Source of the DNA: Lentzea waywayandensis
GTDB taxonomy: Bacteria; Actinomycetota; Actinomycetes; Mycobacteriales; Pseudonocardiaceae
Length of the DNA stretch: 64,000 nt
Direction: 5' to 3'
Assembly (NCBI RefSeq): GCF_900115955.1
Contig: NZ_FOYL01000003.1
Span: forward strand, 960,604 to 1,024,603
The position numbers were made by a program, and so were the translations under genes. Below the pieces are notes generated by a model that worked only from the letters and a program-made list of their open reading frames with translations, did no database searches and was not told the DNA's origin. Each line of letters opens with the position of its first letter. Positions within the stretch are counted from its first letter, which is position 1. Positions 27,794 to 35,289 of the stretch are shown here, in pieces.

Positions 27794-29314
27794 ATGGGCC
27801 TGGCGCAGGCGTGGGCCGTCGCCCTGTACGGCGTCGACGGCCTGGCGGTCGAGATCGAGGCCGACGTGGGCGTGGGCCAGCCCCGCACCCACCTCCTCGG
27901 GCTTCCCGACGCGTCCTTGCACGAGTCGAAGGAGCGAGTGAAGGCCGCCGTCCGCAACAGCGAGGAGGAGTGGCCGAAGCAGCGCATCGTCCTGGGCCTG
28001 TCCCCGGCGAACCTGCCCAAGGGCGGCAGCAGCTACGACGTCGCCATCGCCTGCGCCACCCTCGCCGCCGCCGGCTCCGTCCCGTGCGAGCGCCTGGCCA
28101 CCACCGTCCTGCTGGGTGAGCTGGCCCTGGACGGCCGAGTCCGCACAGTTCGAGGCGTTCTGCCCGCCCTGCTGGCCGCCCGCCGAGCAGGCCTCAAGAC
28201 GGCCATCGTTCCGGTCGACGCCCTGCCGGAAGCCGCCCTGGTGGACGGCATCGAGCTCCACGGAGCCCAGACCCTCCGCGAGGTCCTGGCCTGGCTGCGC
28301 GGCGAGGACGTGACGCTGCAACCCCCACCGGCCTGCGCGGACCCACCACTGCCGGACGTCCCGGACCTGGCCGACGTGGTGGGCCAGCCAGAAGCCCGCT
28401 GGGCCCTGGAGGTAGCCGCGGCAGGAGCCCACCACCTCCTCCTGACGGGCCCGCCGGGCACCGGCAAGACGATGCTGGCCGAACGCCTCCCCGGCCTGCT
28501 CCCACCGCTGTCGCGCCAGGACTCCCTGGCGGTGACCGCCGTGCACTCGGTAGCAGGCGTCCTGTCCTCCGACTACCCGCTCGTGGCCAGCCCGCCGTTC
28601 GTCAACGTCCACCACACGACGTCGATAGCGGCCCTGATAGGCGGCGGCACCGGAATGGCGAAGCCGGGCGCGGCCTCCCGAGCCCACAAGGGAGTGCTCT
28701 TCCTCGACGAGGCCTGCGAGTTCGGCCAGAAGACCATCGACACCCTCCGCACGGCCCTGGAAGAGGGCGAGGTCCGCATCCCCCGCCGAGACGGCATAGC
28801 CCGCTACCCGGCCCGCTTCCAGCTGATCCTCGCCACCAACCCCTGCCCGTGCGCCCCGCCAAAGGAAGTCGACTGCATCTGCACGGCCACAGTCCGCCGC
28901 CGCTACCAGTCCCGCCTCTCCGGCCCACTGCTGGACCGCGTGGACCTCAGGGTCCGAATGAGAGCGACCACAGCCATGGCCAACGCCGACGCCACCCCAC
29001 CAGAACCGACGTCGGTGGTCCGCGAACGAGTGCTCAAGGCCAGATCCCGAGCCGCCACCCGCTGGTCGGCCCACGGCCACACCTGGCCGGCCAACGCCCT
29101 GGTCCCAGGCCCAGCCCTACGTCGAGAGTTCGCCCTGCCAAGACCAACCACAGCCCTGCTGGACCGAGCGCTGGCAGTAGGCGCCCTGACGGGCCGAGGC
29201 GCAGACCGCTGCCTACGAGTCGCCTGGACCCTCGCCGACCTGGCCGAAGCCGACCGCCCAACCCAGGACCACGTAGCCGCGGCCCTCCACTTCCGAGAAC
29301 GCCGAGCCCCCTGA
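27794..29314 (+). CDS. YifB/ComM-family AAA+ ATPase (Mg-chelatase-like)
   Basis: A 506-residue helicase-like ATPase; ComM homologues promote branch migration during natural transformation. It has an N-terminal S5-like domain (DVGVGQPRTHLLGLPDAS), Walker A GPPGTGKTMLAERL, Walker B-type GVLFLDEACEF, a Cys-rich loop TNPCPCAPPKEVDCICT, and RYQSRLSGPLLDRVDLRV. It lies in an operon with yraN and dprA, a standard competence/DNA-processing arrangement. In the second half the coding strand becomes strongly C- and A-biased, with codons such as CGA, GTA and ATA that are rare elsewhere in the window. Confidence 0.92.
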   Translation: MGLAQAWAVALYGVDGLAVEIEADVGVGQPRTHLLGLPDASLHESKERVKAAVRNSEEEWPKQRIVLGLSPANLPKGGSSYDVAIACATLAAAGSVPCERLATTVLLGELALDGRVRTVRGVLPALLAARRAGLKTAIVPVDALPEAALVDGIELHGAQTLREVLAWLRGEDVTLQPPPACADPPLPDVPDLADVVGQPEARWALEVAAAGAHHLLLTGPPGTGKTMLAERLPGLLPPLSRQDSLAVTAVHSVAGVLSSDYPLVASPPFVNVHHTTSIAALIGGGTGMAKPGAASRAHKGVLFLDEACEFGQKTIDTLRTALEEGEVRIPRRDGIARYPARFQLILATNPCPCAPPKEVDCICTATVRRRYQSRLSGPLLDRVDLRVRMRATTAMANADATPPEPTSVVRERVLKARSRAATRWSAHGHTWPANALVPGPALRREFALPRPTTALLDRALAVGALTGRGADRCLRVAWTLADLAEADRPTQDHVAAALHFRERRAP

Positions 29315-29920
29315 CCCACCGCTCCGACCCCGAGTCGCAAAGCCACCTCGCTCCACCAAGCCTTCACACCCAGGAGCCGCCGTTCGCGGAGCTTCAACGC
29401 CCCGACTCCGCGTCCGGCCCAGCAGAGCGGGCGCTCGTCCCCCAGCGAGCGCCCGCTCCCCACCAGCCACCGCACCCCCGCTAGCGCCCAGACCCCGCCG
29501 CTCACCGGCGGACCCGGCACCGGGCCTGCCCGGCACCAGGCCTGCCCGGCACCAGGCCTGGCAGCACCCAGGCCTGGCAGCACCCAGGCCTGCCCAGCAC
29601 CCGGAGCTTGCCCGGCACCAGGCCGCCCAGCCCCCAGGCCTGCCCAGCCCCCAGGCCAGCTGTTCCAGTCGCGAGCTGCCCGGCCCCAGCCGGCTCCCAA
29701 TGCAGCCGGGCGCGGAATCCCACTCCCACTCCGCGCCCGGTACCCCTCCACCGAGACGTTCGGACGCCTGTCCCAACCCAGGCGTCCGAACCTCCGGACA
29801 CGAGCCTCGAGCCTCAGCTCCTGTCCGGTCCCGAGCGGGTCGTCCGCCCCTTCCCGGCGGGCGACCCGCTCACCTGACCCACGTCACGAACCCCAGCGCC
29901 CTCGACCAAGGAGCCCGAAC
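29315..29920. other. C-rich intergenic region between yifB and dprA
   Basis: About 600 bp without a supported gene. The plus strand is dominated by C. The first 150 bases continue the bias of the yifB end; the middle holds the tandem repeats annotated separately at 29505-29665; and the end carries AAGGAG at about 29909, serving the small open frame at 29921. Confidence 0.55.
29505..29665 (+). repeat. Degenerate short tandem repeats (CCCGGCACCAGGCCTG type)
   Basis: Units of about 16-18 bp, such as GCCCGGCACCAGGCCTG, GCAGCACCCAGGCCTG and GCCCAGCCCCCAGGCCTG, occur about eight times head to tail. Each includes AGGCCT or a near match. The units vary in length and no frame stays open across them in a gene-like way. 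Confidence 0.7.
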
Positions 29921-30094
29921 ATGACCTCTCTCCTGATCCCGGCTGCAAGCTCCGCAGCCTCCATCACTGCCGCCGTGCCGGCTCTCCTGCAACTGCAGTG
30001 CACAGTCCGGAAACGCACGTCCGGTGCCAGCCCACCAAGCCCGTGGCGCCCCGACCCGTGGCACCGCTGGCTGCCCTGGTGGTGGTTCCGGTGA
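29921..30094 (+). CDS. Possible small protein coupled to dprA
   Basis: A 57-residue open frame. AAGGAG lies seven bases before its ATG, and its TGA overlaps the GTG at 30091, the best candidate start of dprA (GTGA). The product starts MTSLLIPAASSAASITAAVPA and ends in a Trp-rich stretch (WHRWLPWWWFR). It may be a leader peptide that couples translation into dprA, or a chance frame in a C-rich region. No homologue is known to me. Confidence 0.35.
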   Translation: MTSLLIPAASSAASITAAVPALLQLQCTVRKRTSGASPPSPWRPDPWHRWLPWWWFR

Positions 30095-31527
30095 CCGCGA
30101 CGCCGCCCACCGCGCCGCTGAACGGCCTGGCAACCACCCCGCCCACTCCGCCCGCCACGCCGCTGAACGGCTCGGCAACCAGCCCGCTCACGCCGCCCAC
30201 CGCACCACTGAACGGCCCGGCAACCAGCTCGCCCACTCCGCCCACCGCACCACTGAACGGCCCGGCAACCACCCCACCCACCAACACCCGGTCCACCGCA
30301 TCGCCGGCTGCCAGGGCCGTCGGCCCGACCACCACTCAGGCCACTCACCCGGCCACCACCCGAGCCGCCGACCCGGCCGCTGTCTCAGCGAGCTACCCGG
30401 CCACCGATGCGGTTCGCCTGGCAAGGGCCTACCTGTCTCGCGTCGCCGAGCCCTATGCGGCGGCACTCGCGGCACTGGTCGCCGAGGTCGGGCCGGTCGA
30501 GGCCGCGGAACGGGTGAGAGCCGGCGAAATTTCGCCGTCGGTGGCCAGTCAGACGTCCGCGCGGCGAGCGGAGGAGCGTGCTCACGCGGATCTTGCCGCC
30601 ATTGTCAGGGCCGGTGGGCGGCTTGTCATTCCTGAAGACGAGGAGTGGCCGCGATGGCCATTGCTCGCGCTGGAGAACGTGGCTGCTCGTCGGTGTGGAG
30701 GTGAGCCGCTTGCGTTGTGGGTGCGTGGGCCGCACTTTCTTGCCGACGTGGTGGACAAGGCCGTGGCTGTGGTCGGGTCGCGGGCTTCCAGCGGGTACGG
30801 CGAGCACGTTGCCGGCGAGTTCGCCTACGGGTTGGCGTTGGCGGGCATGACCGTTGTTTCCGGTGCCGCGTATGGGATTGACGGTGCTGCCCATCGCGGT
30901 GCGCTTGGTGCCGGCGGACTGACGATCGCGGTGCTGGCCTGTGGGGCGGACCAGGCCTATCCCGCAGGGCATCAGGGGTTGCTCGTCAAGGTCGCTCGGG
31001 AAGGTTTGATCGTCAGCGAGTACCCGCCCGGCGTGATGCCCGCGCGGCATCGGTTTCTCACTCGCAACAGGCTCATTGCCGCGTTGGGCGGCGGCACTGT
31101 CGTCGTGGAGGCTGGGAAGCGCAGCGGGGCCAAGAACACGGCTGCGATCACTCTTGCGCTGGGGCGGCCGTTGATGGTGGTGCCGGGGCCGGTCACGTCG
31201 GCGAGTTCTGTTGGCTGCCACGAGTTGTTGCGGGACGGGCGGGCGGTGTCGGTGAGTTCGGTCGCCGAGGTCGTGGAGTCGGTGGGGCGGTTCGGCGACG
31301 ACCTCGCGACCGAACCCGCCGAGAAGGAGAGCGACCTCGGCGCGCCGCAGGGGGAGGCCATGCGGGTGTACGAGGCCCTCGGGAAGCGGAACGGTGTCAG
31401 CGACGAGGTCGTGTCGGTCGAGTCCGGGGTGCCGTTGGAGCGGGTGCGGGCGTTGTTGCCCGAGCTGGAACTCGCTGGGCTGGCGCTTCAGGTCGACGAG
31501 GGCTGGCAGAAGCTGGAGCTGAGTTGA
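30091..31527 (+). CDS. dprA: DNA processing protein A (DprA/Smf) with repeat-bearing N-terminus
   Basis: Loads RecA onto incoming single-stranded DNA. From the GTG at 30091 the protein has 478 residues, against roughly 370-390 for typical actinobacterial DprA. The excess is an N-terminal Thr/Pro/Ala-rich segment with a 15-residue repeat (LNGxATxPPTPPTAP). The normal part begins near VRLARAYLSRVAEP. Its Rossmann core has VAVVGSRASSGYGEHVAGEF, GAAYGIDGAAHRG, GVMPARHRFLTRNRLIAAL and GKRSGAKNTA, and a winged-helix domain ends the protein. An in-frame GTG at 29998 is an alternative start. The strand bias flips from C-rich to G/T-rich inside the gene near 30500. Confidence 0.88.
   Translation: MTATPPTAPLNGLATTPPTPPATPLNGSATSPLTPPTAPLNGPATSSPTPPTAPLNGPATTPPTNTRSTASPAARAVGPTTTQATHPATTRAADPAAVSASYPATDAVRLARAYLSRVAEPYAAALAALVAEVGPVEAAERVRAGEISPSVASQTSARRAEERAHADLAAIVRAGGRLVIPEDEEWPRWPLLALENVAARRCGGEPLALWVRGPHFLADVVDKAVAVVGSRASSGYGEHVAGEFAYGLALAGMTVVSGAAYGIDGAAHRGALGAGGLTIAVLACGADQAYPAGHQGLLVKVAREGLIVSEYPPGVMPARHRFLTRNRLIAALGGGTVVVEAGKRSGAKNTAAITLALGRPLMVVPGPVTSASSVGCHELLRDGRAVSVSSVAEVVESVGRFGDDLATEPAEKESDLGAPQGEAMRVYEALGKRNGVSDEVVSVESGVPLERVRALLPELELAGLALQVDEGWQKLELS
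30118..30285 (+). repeat. 45-bp in-frame tandem repeat inside dprA
   Basis: Units begin with CTGAACGGC at 30118, 30163, 30208 and 30253; the first three are exactly 45 bp and the fourth is partial. Because 45 is a multiple of three, copy-number change would keep the dprA frame. Confidence 0.85.
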
Positions 31528-31618
31528 CGGCGCCGCGGTCGAGCAGGCCGGTCCCTGCACGACGATCGGCCTGCGCGGCGGGCCGGTGACGTAGGCGCAC
31601 GGGCTCCGCCGCCGCGGG

Positions 31619-31681
31619 GAGGAGAAGCAGAAGGACCATCTCGGACGGTAAAGCCCTCGGGTTGACCTGCGGCTTCTCCTC
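31619..31681. terminator. Candidate bidirectional terminator between dprA and the convergent gene
   Basis: GAGGAGAAGC (31619-31628) pairs with GCTTCTCCTC (31672-31681) around a 43-nt loop. It sits in the 160-nt gap between converging genes. The long loop makes it a moderate candidate. Confidence 0.4.
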
Positions 31682-31689
31682 CTCTGCCG

Positions 31690-32226
31690 TCATCCGGAGG
31701 TGCCATCGGCCTCGCGTCTGGCGTCGTCGCCGAGGTACTGGTTGTTGTCTCGCAGCACGAGGGCGGCGATGACGGCGTCCGCCAGCGCGTCGGCCTTCTG
31801 CTGCTCCATGCCGAGCGACAGAGCGCGCTCAAGGGCGATCTGTCGCACCTCGGCGAGCTGGGTCGTGGTCAGCGGTGTGGACGGCAGCTCAAGTGGTGTG
31901 ACGGGTTTGCCACGGAGCTTTCGCCACGCCTTGCGCACGGCGTTCGTGGTGCCGTCGCTGACGGCCTTGCCGACGTTGTCGGAGACGGCGGTGATCACGC
32001 TGCCGGACACGAGGGCGATCACCGGGGTCGCCATCGCGACGACGTCGCCCAGGCCGAAGCCCAGCGGGTCGTCGTGAGCCTGGCGCAGGCGGCGTTCTGC
32101 CTGCTTGGGGCTCTCCAGGTACGGGGCGGCGACGATGTCGAACGAGGACAGCTCCTCAGGAGCGATCTTGCGTACGACTCGGCGAGCGAGTTCATCGGCT
32201 GTTCGGACGGTGGTGCTGGCTGCCAT
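31690..32226 (-). CDS. Hypothetical protein with glycine-rich central segment
   Basis: A 178-residue protein I do not recognise. The N-terminal half is helical and charged (TADELARRVVRKIAPEEL, PKQAERRLRQAHDD). A small-residue, weakly hydrophobic stretch follows (GLGDVVAMATPVIALVSGSV). The C-terminal half is again helical (LAEVRQIALERALSLGMEQQ). The middle could insert in or lie on a membrane. The ATG at 32226 is chosen over a GTG one codon upstream because GGAG lies six bases before it. It is divergent from xerC, with a LacI-type palindrome between them. Confidence 0.6.
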   Translation of the reverse strand: MAASTTVRTADELARRVVRKIAPEELSSFDIVAAPYLESPKQAERRLRQAHDDPLGFGLGDVVAMATPVIALVSGSVITAVSDNVGKAVSDGTTNAVRKAWRKLRGKPVTPLELPSTPLTTTQLAEVRQIALERALSLGMEQQKADALADAVIAALVLRDNNQYLGDDARREADGTSG

Positions 32227-32308
32227 CACTACTCCGAAAGGTGATCTGTGCGTGCCGCCAAACCCCTGCTCGTCACAGGGAGTTGAAACGTTATCGTGTT
32301 CCCGATCA

Positions 32309-32322
32309 TGAGAGCGCTCTCA
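32309..32322. promoter_or_regulatory. 14-bp perfect palindrome of the LacI-family operator type
   Basis: TGAGAGCGCTCTCA is a perfect palindrome and has the central GAGCGCTC core of LacI/GalR-family operators (CebR-type sites read TGGGAGCGCTCCCA). It is in the divergent promoter region between the hypothetical gene and xerC. No LacI-family regulator or sugar gene is nearby. Confidence 0.5.
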
Positions 32323-32383
32323 AATGGCGCGGGGGTGTGGCGATACTTGACCAAACGCCCCGACTGGCGCAGCGTCTTGGCCT

Positions 32384-33361
32384 ATGTCCCCGCCGCCGCA
32401 TGGTCGGACACGTCGTGTCGATCTCGTTCGCCTGCGCGAAAAACTGCCGGCGAACGTGACAGACGTGTTGCGGCAGTACGAACGGCACCTGATGTTGGAG
32501 CGTGATCTGTCGCCGCACACGGTGCGGGCTTACATCGGCGACGTGGTGGCATTGCTTGGACACGTCGCGGGGAATATCCCGGAGAATGCAGATGTAGAGC
32601 GCATCGACCTCACGAATTTGCGGTCATGGCTTGCCGCGCAACGCACTGCGGGCGCCAGTCGCACGACGCTTGCGCGACGTGCCGCTGCTGCGCGCGCGTT
32701 CACCGCGTGGGCGCACCGAGCTGGGCGTTTGGCCGCTGATCCAGGGCCTCGGCTCGCTGCTCCGCGACCACATCGGACGCTGCCGTCGGTGTTGCGCGAG
32801 GACCAGGCAAAAGACGCGATGAGGGCCGTATCCTCTGGCGCGTCCCAAGGCGATCCGGTTGCGCTGCGTGATCAGGCCGTGGTGGAGTTGCTGTACGCCA
32901 CAGGTATCCGCGTGGCCGAACTCTGCGGTCTTGATCTCGACGACGTGGACTACTCCCTAAGGGTGATTCGAGTTCTGGGCAAAGGTGGACGCGAGCGCAG
33001 CACGCCATTCGGCGTGCCGGCCGAGCGAGCGCTGCGGCGATGGGTGGACGAGGGCAGAAACGCCCTGGTAGCACCGGATTCACCACCGGCGCTGTTCCTC
33101 GGTGCCCGCGGCGGCCGGCTGAACCAGCGAGCCGTTCGCACACTCGTGCACGAGGTCGTCGCCGTCGTACCGGGCGCACCGGACATCGGGCCGCACGGGT
33201 TGCGCCACTCCGCTGCGACCCATTTGCTGGAAGGAGGAGCGGACCTGCGCACCGTCCAAGAACTGCTTGGTCACGCTACGCTCGCAACGACTCAGCTTTA
33301 CACACACGTCACTGTCGAACGGCTGAAGGCGATCCATGACCGAACCCACCCCCGTTCCTGA
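32384..33361 (+). CDS. xerC: Tyrosine recombinase XerC
   Basis: Site-specific recombinase that resolves chromosome dimers at dif together with XerD. Counted from the ATG at 32384, all catalytic residues are present: Arg176 (TGIRVAEL), Lys200 (GKGGRER), His271 and Arg274 (HGLRHS), His297 (LGHATLA) and the nucleophile Tyr306 (YTHV). The N-terminal core-binding domain includes [22 protein letters not shown]. The start is uncertain: no ribosome binding site precedes 32384, and a GTG at 32456 would remove 24 residues without touching the core. It overlaps the whiG-like gene by 26 nt. Confidence 0.92.
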   Translation: MSPPPHGRTRRVDLVRLREKLPANVTDVLRQYERHLMLERDLSPHTVRAYIGDVVALLGHVAGNIPENADVERIDLTNLRSWLAAQRTAGASRTTLARRAAAARAFTAWAHRAGRLAADPGPRLAAPRPHRTLPSVLREDQAKDAMRAVSSGASQGDPVALRDQAVVELLYATGIRVAELCGLDLDDVDYSLRVIRVLGKGGRERSTPFGVPAERALRRWVDEGRNALVAPDSPPALFLGARGGRLNQRAVRTLVHEVVAVVPGAPDIGPHGLRHSAATHLLEGGADLRTVQELLGHATLATTQLYTHVTVERLKAIHDRTHPRS

Positions 33362-34331
33362 CGCCGCAGGGGGAGGATCGCGTACGGCGACCGTGCCCCC
33401 TGAACCCGTCCTGCCCGCACCAGTGTCGAAGCAGGCGAGCAACGGGCACCGTCAGAACGGCGCGCCACGCACCGAGGCGACCCCCGAGCCCGGTGCCAAC
33501 ACGCATGTCAACGGCACGCCCGCTGCCGTTCCGACTGCGGTGACGCGTGCGGACGTGCGGTCCGGTGACGACGTCGAGGCCGGCATCGTCGCGCTGTGGC
33601 GCAGCTACGGCGAGTCCCGCGAGCAGAGCCAGCGCGATCGCCTGGTGCTGCACTACGCGCCGCTGGTCAAGTACGTCGCCGGCCGCGTCGGCACGGGTCT
33701 GCCAGCCCACGTGGACGTGGCCGACCTGATCCAGTCCGGCATCTTCGGCCTGGTCGACGCGATCGAGAAGTTCGAGCCGGAACGCGGCCTCAAGTTCGAG
33801 ACCTACGCCATGCAGCGCATTCGCGGCGCGATCCTCGACGACCTGCGCTCCCAGGACTGGGTGCCGCGCTCGGTCCGCAGCCGCGCCCGCGACGTGGAAT
33901 GAGCCCTCGAACGCCTCGGCGCCAAGTTGCAGCGCACGCCCACCGACCGCGAGCTCGCCGCAGAGCTCAAGATCGGCCTGGCCGAGCTGCGCGAGCTCTA
34001 CGGCCAGCTCCAGCTCACCAGCGTCGTCGCCCTGGACGAGCTGATCGCCCCGAACAAGGGCGGCTCCTCCCTGGCCGAGTCGCTGCCCGACGACGCCGCG
34101 GAAGACCCGGTGGCGAGCCTCGTCGACCAGGACAGCCGCCGTCAGCTGGCCGACGCGATCGCCCAGCTGGCAGAACGCGACCGCGTGGTCGTGACCCTCT
34201 ACTACTTCGAGAACCTGACCCTCGCCGAGATCGGCAAGGTCCTCGGCGTGACCGAGTCCAGGGTCTGCCAGCTGCACACCCGCGCCGTCCTGCGCCTGCG
34301 CACCAAGCTCAACGAGCAGTCCGAGGCCTGA
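33336..34331 (+). pseudogene. whiG: WhiG/FliA-type sigma factor gene interrupted by one in-frame TGA
   Basis: A sigma-28-type factor. The first 188 codons encode a Pro/Ala-rich N-terminus and regions 1.2-2 ([60 protein letters not shown]). A TGA stands at 33900-33902. In the same frame, with no further stop, the remaining 142 codons encode regions 3 and 4 (ALERLGAKLQRTPTDRELAA, VVALDELIAPNKGGSS, LYYFENLTLAEIGKVLGV, ESRVCQLHTRAVLRLR). The TGA is where WhiG proteins have a residue in the VE-x-A segment. Both halves keep good codon use. No in-frame ATG or GTG with a ribosome binding site follows; the first candidate is a TTG at 33927. It may be a recent nonsense mutation, readthrough, or a sequencing error. 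Confidence 0.88.
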
Positions 34332-34351
34332 CCGCACCTCGTCCCACCCCA

Positions 34352-34404
34352 GCAGCCTGGCGTGTGCCGGGCTGCCGGACACCCGTACCGAGAAGTCGTA
34401 CGGG
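34352..34404 (+). terminator. Two consecutive hairpins after the sigma gene
   Basis: GCAGCC (34352-34357) pairs with GGCTGC (34370-34375), and CCCGTAC (34382-34388) pairs with GTACGGG (34398-34404). Both lie within 75 nt of the stop and could end the xerC-whiG transcript. Confidence 0.45.
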
Positions 34405-34518
34405 CCTCCTCAAGGCGGCTTGAACCCCTTTCCGTCCGTTGCCGGGGCTAATTCACTCGAACGGGTGGCCCTTGGGGCTGCTCCAAGCACGCCCTGTGCC
34501 CACTCGGGCACCTCGGTG

Positions 34519-34885
34519 GACGCCTGGACCCGGAGTCGGGCAGTCGGCGAACAGGTGCGCCGAGCGTCGCGCGGGCGCCGAACGGGAGCGGCGGTCGTCG
34601 TGCGGTCGGCGAACCGCTGTGCCGGAAGGCGAGCAGCTTGCGGGCGGTCGGACCGCAGCCGTGTGGTGGCCGTTCAGGTGCTGCGGGAACCGGGCAGTGG
34701 GCGAGCGTCTGGACCTGGAGTCGGGCAGCGGACGACCAGGCGCGCCGAGCGCCGCGCGGAACGCCGAACAAGAAACGCCGAACAAGAACGCCGAACGGGA
34801 GCTGCGGCCGTCGTGCGGTCGGCGAACCGCCGTGCCCTGAGGGCGAGCAATTCGTGGACGGTCGGACCGCAGTCGCGTGGCAGGT
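34519..34885 (+). repeat. Imperfect direct duplication, about 160-185 bp per copy
   Basis: Copy one (about 34519-34675) and copy two (about 34700-34885) share ordered blocks: GGAGTCGGGCAG, GCGCCGAGCG, CGCCGAACGGGAGC, CGTCGTGCGGTCGGCGAACC, GGCGAGCA and GGTCGGACCGCAG. Copy two also contains a small internal expansion of CGCCGAACAAGAA. Confidence 0.7.
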
Positions 34886-35144
34886 GATCGGGCGCGGCGG
34901 GAGGCGGGCGTTGGGTGATCGGGCGCCGCGGGTGCTGGGTGATCAGGCGCGGCGGGAGGCGGGTGCTGGGCGGTCAGGCGCCGCGGGTGCTGGGTGATCG
35001 GGCGCGGTGAGAGGCGGGCGTTGGGTGATCGGGCGCGGCGAGAGGCGGGCGTTGGGTGGTCAGGCGGTGCGGGAGACAGGTTCTGGGCGGTCGGGCGCCG
35101 CTGGAGGCGGGCAGCGGGCGAACAGGCAGGCCGGGAGACGGGCG
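34884..35144 (+). repeat. Tandem array of alternating 31-bp and 24-bp units
   Basis: Eight clear units follow one another from 34884 with lengths 31, 24, 31, 24, 31, 31, 31 and 31, then a degenerate ninth at 35118. Long units begin GTGATCGGGCGCGGCGGGAG; short units read GTGATCGGGCGCCGCGGGTG plus CTGG. The plus strand is rich in GGG runs. It is intergenic. Confidence 0.85.
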
Positions 35145-35289
35145 AGGTGAGGGGACGGCCGTCTCCCGGCCGCCTGGCGGGCGCTTGCGGCGTGTGTCGG
35201 GGGACGCCGCTGCTCAACCGCCGTGCGGACGGCGGGAGGCGCCCGATCGGAGCGCCGCGCGGGGGCAGTGCCGTGCGGCGGAGGCCTGG

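Larger units (their letters stand above)
34332..35289. other. Non-coding, repeat-rich region between the sigma gene and the M23 peptidase gene
   Basis: Nearly 1 kb without a supported gene. Open frames here encode only low-complexity Arg/Pro/Ala strings. It starts with two hairpins after the sigma gene, then a roughly 165-bp imperfect duplication, then the 31/24-bp array, and ends near the converging peptidase gene. The plus strand is G-rich throughout. Confidence 0.65.

Noticed and set aside
29315..29500. Continuation of yifB past its stop
   Set aside because: The YifB C-terminus is complete before the TGA at 29312-29314; later open frames only reflect the C-rich bias.
33899..33901. ATG overlapping the sigma-gene TGA as a restart site
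   Set aside because: It is out of frame with the second half and opens a shadow frame of Arg/Pro-rich sequence.
33900..33902. Selenocysteine codon in the sigma factor
   Set aside because: No bacterial SECIS-like hairpin is evident just downstream, the position is not a redox site, and sigma factors are not known selenoproteins.
34884..35144. CRISPR array
   Set aside because: Units are directly abutting without unique spacers, vary between 24 and 31 bp, and no cas genes are present.
34453..35217. A 254-codon minus-strand open frame over the repeat region
   Set aside because: The product is low-complexity Arg/Pro/Ala sequence that follows the DNA repeats, with no ribosome binding site or recognisable domain.
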